The translations under genes and the position numbers were made by a program. Shown one piece after another: positions 15,627 through 20,136 of a stretch of DNA of 20,136 bases (the first letter of the stretch is position 1; the number at the start of each line of letters is the position of its first letter). The notes under the pieces are model-generated. The model was not told the DNA's origin. It searched no databases and was given only the letters and a program-made list of their open reading frames with translations. The stretch is from contig JAJRTM010000536.1 in NCBI GenBank assembly GCA_024278285.1, positions 1-20,136 on the forward strand. Direction: 5' to 3'. This DNA is from Planctomycetota bacterium (GTDB lineage: Bacteria > Planctomycetota > Planctomycetia > Planctomycetales > Planctomycetaceae).

Positions 15627-16154
15627 ATGCACGGGCGTTTGTCTGGTTTTTTCATGACGATAATAATGGCGTTGCCTTTGGCGGCAATTCCGTTGATGGC
15701 TATCTTTGGGATTCCACAGTTTGGCTCTTTAGCTTCGACAATGGATGCAGATACCGGTTTCCTGCAGGAAAACCCGACAGGAGCCCCCGATTGGGATTCT
15801 GCCCCTGCTTTTTCTGATCATCAATCGGTGGTGCAAAGCGATACGCAATCAAGCGATGCTTCAGCAATTGTTCCTGTTTCAGACAGCGTCCATTTCGATC
15901 ATGCCCAGCACGAGCATAAATCTTCTGGCAATGTTTCCTGGGAGCAAGCGATCGAACAGTTAGCCAGGTACGGCATTCACGATTACCGCTTGCAACCGGG
16001 GCTGGAAGCTAATACTTTTCATTTCGCCTGTTATTTACATGGGAACGATAACGGAAATAAATCTTCCACCGTAATACGTTTCGAAGCAGAAGCTGCCAAT
16101 CCATTGCAAGCCATCCAAAACACATTACAGCAAATTGAAAAATGGTATCGGTAG
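15627..16154 (+). CDS. Membrane-anchored protein of unknown function
   Basis: A 175-residue protein that I do not recognise as a named family. Residues 7-33 (core FFMTIIMALPLAAIPLMAIFG) form one membrane anchor. Residues 38-100 are acidic, Ser-rich and probably disordered, ending in a His-rich patch HFDHAQHEH. Residues 103-175 look like a small folded domain: WEQAIEQLARYGIHDYRLQPG, then TFHFACYLHG and TVIRFEAEAANPLQAIQNTLQQIEKW, a helix-strand-strand-helix order. GGGGAG (15616-15621) just before ATG 15627 is a good ribosome binding site. The C-terminal domain faces the periplasm if the anchor is of the usual N-in type. It lies 73 bases upstream of scpB on the same strand and could share its transcript. 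Confidence 0.75.
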   Translation: MHGRLSGFFMTIIMALPLAAIPLMAIFGIPQFGSLASTMDADTGFLQENPTGAPDWDSAPAFSDHQSVVQSDTQSSDASAIVPVSDSVHFDHAQHEHKSSGNVSWEQAIEQLARYGIHDYRLQPGLEANTFHFACYLHGNDNGNKSSTVIRFEAEAANPLQAIQNTLQQIEKWYR

Positions 16155-16227
16155 TAAACATTGAACTATTTATTGCTCAATTTCTTTGCGACTGTAAGAA
16201 TGAATTTGCTGCACCTGGAATTATTGT

Positions 16228-16953
16228 ATGTGGAATTGTTCAACAACTTGGAGCAGGCAGAATGATTGTGCAGCCCCTTTTCAGCGTTTCACCAAAGCGA
16301 CACCTGCCCATTGGTTGTTGCTTGGAAACAACGAAACCGCTTTTGAAAAAACATTAACGAACAATACGATTCGCTCTTCGAAACATGCCCGCTTGGAAGC
16401 TGTTTTGTTTGTTGCAGATTCTCCACTTTCAGCAAAGAAAATCGCTGATGCTGCCAAGTTGATAGACGCTGAACAAACTCGGAGTTTGATTGACGAATTG
16501 AATCTGCTGTATGATGCAGAGCAATCCCCGTTTCGTGTCGAGCAAATCGCCAGCGGCTATCAATTGCTCACGCGACCAGAATATTCCCAATGGCTCGACC
16601 GGATTCATCATCGAAATATCGAGCTAAAACTTTCCCCTCCTGCTTTGGAAACATTAACAATTGTTGCTTACCGTCAAAAAATTACGCGAGCCGATATCGA
16701 AGCGATCCGCGGCGTGCAATCTTCGGAAGTGATTAAGCAGTTAATGGAACGCCAACTCATTCGCATCGGCGGCGAAGAAGATTCCCTCGGGCGTCCTTAT
16801 CTTTACGAAACGACAAAGTTTTTCCTGCAATACCTCGGCATCCGCCGCATCGAACAGCTCCCCAATTACCCGCAGCTTCGAGAGCAAATGGTCGAAAAGA
16901 AAGCCATTGAAGAAACTGACTCTGATGAACAGACCGAATCGGAAGCAGCGTGA
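16228..16953 (+). CDS. scpB: Segregation and condensation protein B
   Basis: ScpB is the kleisin-associated winged-helix subunit of the SMC-ScpAB complex that compacts and separates chromosomes. The conserved fold starts at [23 protein letters not shown] (54-76). The family core [28 protein letters not shown] (about 126-153) follows, then [29 protein letters not shown] (about 167-195). The first 50 residues are unlike known ScpB sequence and rich in Trp, Cys and Thr; the only ATG is 16228, preceded by a weak ribosome binding site, and a downstream TTG near 16314 is possible. An acidic tail ends the protein. scpA is not in the window. The stop codon (16951-16953) lies inside the target-site remnant of a miniature element, so the element's insertion just spared the reading frame. 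Confidence 0.92.
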   Translation: MWNCSTTWSRQNDCAAPFQRFTKATPAHWLLLGNNETAFEKTLTNNTIRSSKHARLEAVLFVADSPLSAKKIADAAKLIDAEQTRSLIDELNLLYDAEQSPFRVEQIASGYQLLTRPEYSQWLDRIHHRNIELKLSPPALETLTIVAYRQKITRADIEAIRGVQSSEVIKQLMERQLIRIGGEEDSLGRPYLYETTKFFLQYLGIRRIEQLPNYPQLREQMVEKKAIEETDSDEQTESEAA

Positions 16954-16956
16954 TGC

Positions 16957-17049
16957 GTAACTATTCAGCAATCGCTTGGATTTTACAGAAATTAAAGGTT
17001 GTCTGTAGGGGCGGCTATTGCGGACCCTACGACTGGGCTGAATAGTCAC
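16957..17049. mobile_element. 93-bp decayed miniature element related to the one at 7439
   Basis: GTAACTATTCAGC (16957-16969) is inversely repeated at 17037-17049 with one mismatch, and its first 12 bases are identical to the ends of the 195-bp element. Flanks CGTGATGC (16949-16956) and CGTGAATC (17050-17057) agree at six of eight positions, as expected of an eroded 8-bp duplication. The interior has GTAGGG (17005-17010) paired with CCCTAC (17025-17030), a nested palindrome as in the larger copy. No coding capacity. It may now act as the 3' hairpin of the scpB message. Confidence 0.7.
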
Positions 17050-17057
17050 CGTGAATC

Positions 17058-17307
17058 TCTCTTTCAAAAGAAAAACAGAGGGTAAAACCACGCATTAGCC
17101 GAGCGAAACTGCTTTTTCATCGCTGAAATGAGCCAGGAACCTCATGATCGAAAGTTCTTCACGAACCTCGCTTCCATTTTCAGGCTCAACTTTTTACGTT
17201 TCCCTTGTCAAACCTACCGGCATATACTCAATGGGAAAAGATAGAGTTCACGGCAATCAATCCACACGTGACCATGCGGGCAGGTGGTGCGTGCTCAAGA
17301 AAAATAA
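17058..17307. other. Intergenic region upstream of the PIN-domain gene
   Basis: About 250 bases between the miniature element and the toxin promoter. I see no coding region, RNA gene or strong hairpin. Together with the element, scpB and the PIN gene are separated by 387 bases. Confidence 0.35.
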
Positions 17308-17335
17308 TTGACAAGTTTTACTGGTGAGTATGAAT
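17308..17335 (+). promoter_or_regulatory. Candidate promoter of the PIN toxin-antitoxin pair
   Basis: A perfect TTGACA (17308-17313) is followed after 15 bases by TATGAA (17329-17334), or after 16 by ATGAAT. Initiation would fall around 17340-17343, essentially at ATG 17341, implying a leaderless message. This agrees with the absence of a Shine-Dalgarno before that ATG. The spacer is at the short end of the normal range. Confidence 0.4.
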
Positions 17336-17340
17336 TTATT

Positions 17341-17820
17341 ATGAAGCCAAGCGTTTATATCGAAACGACAATACCGAGTTTTTATCACGAAATTCGTACT
17401 GATGCGGATATGATTGCACGTCGTGATTGGACTCAAGACTGGTGGGATAACTATCGTTCAAGCTATGATCTATTTACCAGTGATGCAGTGCTTGACGAAT
17501 TGGAACGAGGGGACTTTCCAATTAAGGAAGACGCTCTTTCTTTGCTCAAAGATATCCCTCTTCTGGAGATCAATCAGGCAATCGCAGATACCACGGCAGC
17601 CTATATTTCACATCAGGTAATGCCTGCCGATCCCGCAGGCGATGCTCTGCATTTAGCAATAGCTTCCAACCATAAATGTGATTTTATTTTAACCTGGAAT
17701 TGTCGCCACTTGGCAAATGCGAATAAGTTTTCTCAAATTCGACGAATGAACGGAATTCTCGGTCTTTTTGTACCTGCGCTTGTCACGCCATTAGAATTAC
17801 TTGGAGAGGTTGAAGAATGA
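17341..17820 (+). CDS. PIN-domain ribonuclease toxin, VapC-like
   Basis: A 159-residue protein of the PIN nuclease fold. MKPSVYIETTIPSFY opens the first strand, with Glu8 in place of the usual first Asp, as in a PIN subfamily I recall. LDELERGD (51-58) supplies Glu53, GDALHLA (100-106) supplies Asp101, and CDFILTWN (113-120) supplies Asp114, completing the Mg-binding acidic set. LTWNCRHLANAN is typical of this subfamily. VapC-type toxins cleave tRNA or rRNA when freed from the antitoxin. The frame is open from TTG 17308, but that TTG is part of a TTGACA hexamer, so ATG 17341 is preferred. The next gene overlaps its stop by ATGA. Toxin-first order is the reverse of most vapBC pairs. Confidence 0.87.
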   Translation: MKPSVYIETTIPSFYHEIRTDADMIARRDWTQDWWDNYRSSYDLFTSDAVLDELERGDFPIKEDALSLLKDIPLLEINQAIADTTAAYISHQVMPADPAGDALHLAIASNHKCDFILTWNCRHLANANKFSQIRRMNGILGLFVPALVTPLELLGEVEE

Positions 17821-17999
17821 TGAAAACTGATCCCGCTATCGATGCTGTGAGAGCTGTGCGTCATCAAATATCTGAATTGGTTGGTCACGATCCACAAAAG
17901 CTTGTTGATTATTACCGTAAACGCCAAGAACAATATCGAGACCGATTAGTTAGCCGTGAAGCTGATGAGGTGAAACAGGAAGACGGCGACGCTGCTTGA
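17817..17999 (+). CDS. Small putative antitoxin partner of the PIN toxin
   Basis: A 60-residue, mostly helical, highly charged protein: IDAVRAVRHQISELVGHDPQKLVDYYRKRQEQYRDRL, then an acidic tail. GGAGAGG (17802-17808) lies eight bases before ATG 17817, which overlaps the toxin stop, so translation is coupled. I recall similar short proteins, with an EVRRVRHE-like start and a GHDP-like turn, next to PIN genes in other bacteria, but no DNA-binding domain is visible here. Antitoxin function is inferred from position. Lack of a repressor domain would mean the pair is regulated differently from vapBC. ATG 17820 is an equally possible start. Confidence 0.72.
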   Translation: MMKTDPAIDAVRAVRHQISELVGHDPQKLVDYYRKRQEQYRDRLVSREADEVKQEDGDAA

Positions 18000-18063
18000 T
18001 GTTGTTTTGTTTGTTAACACTAAAGTCGTAATGCTATTTTCATAATTATTAGTGAAGTTAAAT

Positions 18064-20136
18064 ATGTTTCAAAAAGTTGCTGACTCTCAATTTGTTTCTG
18101 GTGAACATGCTGCCCTTTCATTCTGGGAGGATGCGAAGATTTTCCAGAAACTTCGTGGCAAAAATGCGGGCAAGCCGAAGTGGTCTTTTCTGGATGGGCC
18201 GATTACCGCGAACAACCCGATGGGTGTGCATCATGCGTGGGGGCGAACTTATAAAGATACCTTCCAACGCTTTTTCGCGATGACCGGGCACGAGCTGCGT
18301 TACCAGAACGGGTTCGATTGCCAGGGCTTGTGGGTTGAAGTCGAAGTCGAAAAAGAGATGGGGCTGGGATCGAAAAAAGCGATCGCAGAACATGGCATCG
18401 ATAAATTTGTGAACGCCTGCAAAAAACGAGTGCTGAAATTCGCAGCCCGGCAAACCGAACAATCGATCCGGCTCGGCTACTGGATGGAATGGGACCAGCC
18501 GGACGAATTGCGCAAGTTAGCAGAGCATGTTGGCAGCTCCGAAAACATTGATTACGTCAATGCACGCGAAGAAACGGTTTCGGGTGTTGCTCATCAAATT
18601 GTCGCCAAGCTGGGGAATCCCGACTGGGGGGGAAGCTATTTTACATTCGCGACCGAAAACAACGATACGATCTGGACGTTTCTGAAAAAGTGTATGAAAC
18701 GGAACAAAATCTACCGCGGTCACGATGTCATGCCTTGGTCTGGGCGGGGCGGCTCTGCTTATTCACAGATGGAAATTGCAGACGGACGAAAGCTCGCGGT
18801 GCATCGTTCGCTGTTTGTGAAATTTCCACTGGTGGATCGAGAGAATGAAAACCTGCTGATCTGGACAACAACGCCCTGGACACTCACCAGTAACGTCGCA
18901 GCGGCAATCAATCCCGATTTGGATTATGTCAAGATCAAAACCAAACGGGACGGCGAAATTTATTACTTCGCCAAAGAGAACCTCAACTTCAAACGGCTCG
19001 AAAAAGAATTCAAAGAAGGGTTTGGGCGACCGGAATGGCAGTGGCCACAAGATGTTTCCAAACTGAAAACGATTGCGCAGATTTTCAAAGAACAAGGCGG
19101 CTTTGAAGAATTGCCGACCATCAAAGGAGCCGAGATGGTCGGCTGGAAATATGAAGGCCCCTTTGATGATCTGCCCGCACAGAAGAATCAACTTGAATGG
19201 GGATGTAACGCATATCCGCTCGCAATGACAATCATAAATAAAATCCGTAAACAAATAAAAGGGAATAACAATGATTGGGCCAAGGGCAATGTATTTACCA
19301 ACCTTCAGAGTGCACTTCGTAATGAATTTGATGAGGGGTGCTCTCAATACAAATTAAACGATGTGTTTACTGTGCTTGAATCCCACCTAGTGTCATTATT
19401 TCCGCGAATGGATGGGATACGGAATATTATAGATCAATCATTGAAAGATGATTTTCGGAAGGTGATAGATGGATTACAGAGAAAACCTAATTCACCGCTT
19501 ACTGAAAAATTAGAGGAAATAGATTTAAGAAAGTCTGCTGAATTTCTTTCCCTCGGAAAAATTGATGGAAAAGATTTGCTTGCAGATAAACGATCTGATT
19601 TGGTGAGTTTCCTGAATTGTCTACTGAGTGAGCTTAAAGAAGTTGCAGTGGCTTCATCGAAGGATCGCCATCGGGTCATAAATGGAGGACGTGATAGTAT
19701 TGGAAAGGCAAATGTTGTTGCAGGTGAGGGAACTGGTATAGTTCATACCGCACCTGGTCGCGGTGAAATTGACCATAAGATGGGGCTTCAATACGGTTTA
19801 CCTATAATTGCTCCGCTCGGCGAAGATGGTCGATTCCAAGAAGGCTTTGGAGATTTCACGGGCAAAGAAGCAATCGATCCTGCAACCGTTGATCTGGTTC
19901 TCGAAAAATTGAAGGCGAATCATAAGCTGGTTTATGTCGAACGGTATCCGCATATTTATCCGCACTGCTGGCGAACTGGCGAAGAACTCGTTTTTCGTCT
20001 GGTTGATGAATGGTTTATCAACATGGATTGGCGGGAAGAGATTATGGAAGTGACCCGCGAAATTGAATGGCTGCCCGAAAGTATTGATGGGCAAAATCGG
20101 GAAGTCGAATGGCTTTCCAACATGCGGGACTGGATG
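18064..20136 (+). CDS. ileS: Isoleucyl-tRNA synthetase, C-terminal part beyond window
   Basis: Cytoplasmic class I synthetase that charges tRNA-Ile and edits valine. The frame is open from ATG 18064 to the window end (691 residues), about two thirds of a normal enzyme; the KMSKS region is not included. The start of the Rossmann fold reads [22 protein letters not shown] (44-65), where MGVHHA replaces the HIGH signature. [11 protein letters not shown] (267-277) opens the CP1 editing domain, and [17 protein letters not shown] (554-570) holds the editing-site Asp570. [17 protein letters not shown] (222-238) sits where many IleRS have a zinc-binding Cys pair; those Cys are absent. Between LPAQ (370-373) and HRVI (536-539) lies an unusually long extra segment, described separately. 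No Shine-Dalgarno is clear; TTGTTA (18011-18016) and TATTTT (18035-18040) are a weak promoter candidate. Confidence 0.93.
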   Translation, partial: MFQKVADSQFVSGEHAALSFWEDAKIFQKLRGKNAGKPKWSFLDGPITANNPMGVHHAWGRTYKDTFQRFFAMTGHELRYQNGFDCQGLWVEVEVEKEMGLGSKKAIAEHGIDKFVNACKKRVLKFAARQTEQSIRLGYWMEWDQPDELRKLAEHVGSSENIDYVNAREETVSGVAHQIVAKLGNPDWGGSYFTFATENNDTIWTFLKKCMKRNKIYRGHDVMPWSGRGGSAYSQMEIADGRKLAVHRSLFVKFPLVDRENENLLIWTTTPWTLTSNVAAAINPDLDYVKIKTKRDGEIYYFAKENLNFKRLEKEFKEGFGRPEWQWPQDVSKLKTIAQIFKEQGGFEELPTIKGAEMVGWKYEGPFDDLPAQKNQLEWGCNAYPLAMTIINKIRKQIKGNNNDWAKGNVFTNLQSALRNEFDEGCSQYKLNDVFTVLESHLVSLFPRMDGIRNIIDQSLKDDFRKVIDGLQRKPNSPLTEKLEEIDLRKSAEFLSLGKIDGKDLLADKRSDLVSFLNCLLSELKEVAVASSKDRHRVINGGRDSIGKANVVAGEGTGIVHTAPGRGEIDHKMGLQYGLPIIAPLGEDGRFQEGFGDFTGKEAIDPATVDLVLEKLKANHKLVYVERYPHIYPHCWRTGEELVFRLVDEWFINMDWREEIMEVTREIEWLPESIDGQNREVEWLSNMRDWM
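19186..19665 (+). other. In-frame insertion of about 150 residues in the IleRS editing domain
   Basis: Residues about 375-534 of the IleRS interrupt the editing domain between GPFDDLPAQ and HRVINGG, where I expect only a short linker of some tens of residues. Hand-counted GC over 19201-19620 is 154 of 420 (about 37%), against 47-48% in two sampled lines upstream. Codon choice also shifts, with several ATA and AGA codons. There is no stop in 160 codons, so it is translated. The protein is helix-rich and polar, e.g. [20 protein letters not shown]. It lacks an intein's N-terminal Cys/Ser block and terminal HN, and no nuclease motif is seen. I do not recognise the domain. The exact ends could vary by about 15 residues. 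Confidence 0.7.

Noticed and set aside
16142..16357. Open frame of 71 residues overlapping the end of the unknown membrane protein and the start of scpB
   Set aside because: Overlaps scpB in another frame and has no ribosome binding site or family signal.
19186..19665. Intein or group I/II intron in ileS
   Set aside because: No Cys/Ser-led intein block, no terminal His-Asn, no nuclease motif. The frame is open with no stop, which is unlike an intron.

Overview
The window reads as a bacterial chromosome segment from the Planctomycetes. Pointers are a secreted DUF1598-type protein with its conserved FDSLI segment, FG-GAP and TPR proteins with N-terminal export signals, a secreted ceramidase-like protein, a sialidase-like protein and esterase beside a GntP permease, and an atypical IleRS whose HIGH region reads MGVHHA. 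GC sampled by hand is in the mid to high forties. The phylum call is inference from gene families; no rRNA or other marker is present.

Layout. 1-810 (-): DNA repair glycosylase mutM, cut by the window edge. 1183-2922 (+): DUF1598-type secreted protein, then a strong terminator and a second hairpin. 3065-5133 (+): an overlapping pair, a seven-repeat FG-GAP propeller protein and a membrane-anchored TPR protein. 5152-5242: a perfect 22-bp inverted repeat. 5342-5883 (+): a ParE-type toxin-antitoxin pair. 5909-7210 (-): ceramidase-like secreted hydrolase. 7439-7633: a small non-autonomous element with inverted repeats and a perfect 8-bp target duplication, inserted at the ribosome binding site of the next gene. 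7652-12972 (+): dual-specificity-type phosphatase, sialidase-like BNR protein, two-domain alpha/beta hydrolase and GntP-family permease. 13035-14969 (-): BFD-like [2Fe-2S] protein and a GT39-type membrane glycosyltransferase. 15117-16953 (+): small TPR protein with a Gly/Cys tail, a membrane-anchored unknown and ScpB. 16957-17049: a second, decayed element with the same termini, abutting the scpB stop. 17341-17999 (+): PIN-domain toxin followed by a small putative antitoxin. 18064 to the end (+): ileS, incomplete, with an extra segment of roughly 150 residues in its editing domain.

How it fits together. Housekeeping genes (mutM, scpB, ileS) flank an accessory stretch rich in secreted hydrolases, two toxin-antitoxin pairs and at least two small mobile elements. 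The hydrolases and the GntP permease suggest breakdown of glycoconjugates outside the cytoplasm and uptake of a sugar-acid-like product, but no substrate can be read from the sequence. The most unusual feature is the low-GC, uninterrupted insertion in the IleRS editing domain (about 19186-19665). The best-documented one is the pair of related miniature elements with IS66-like ends.
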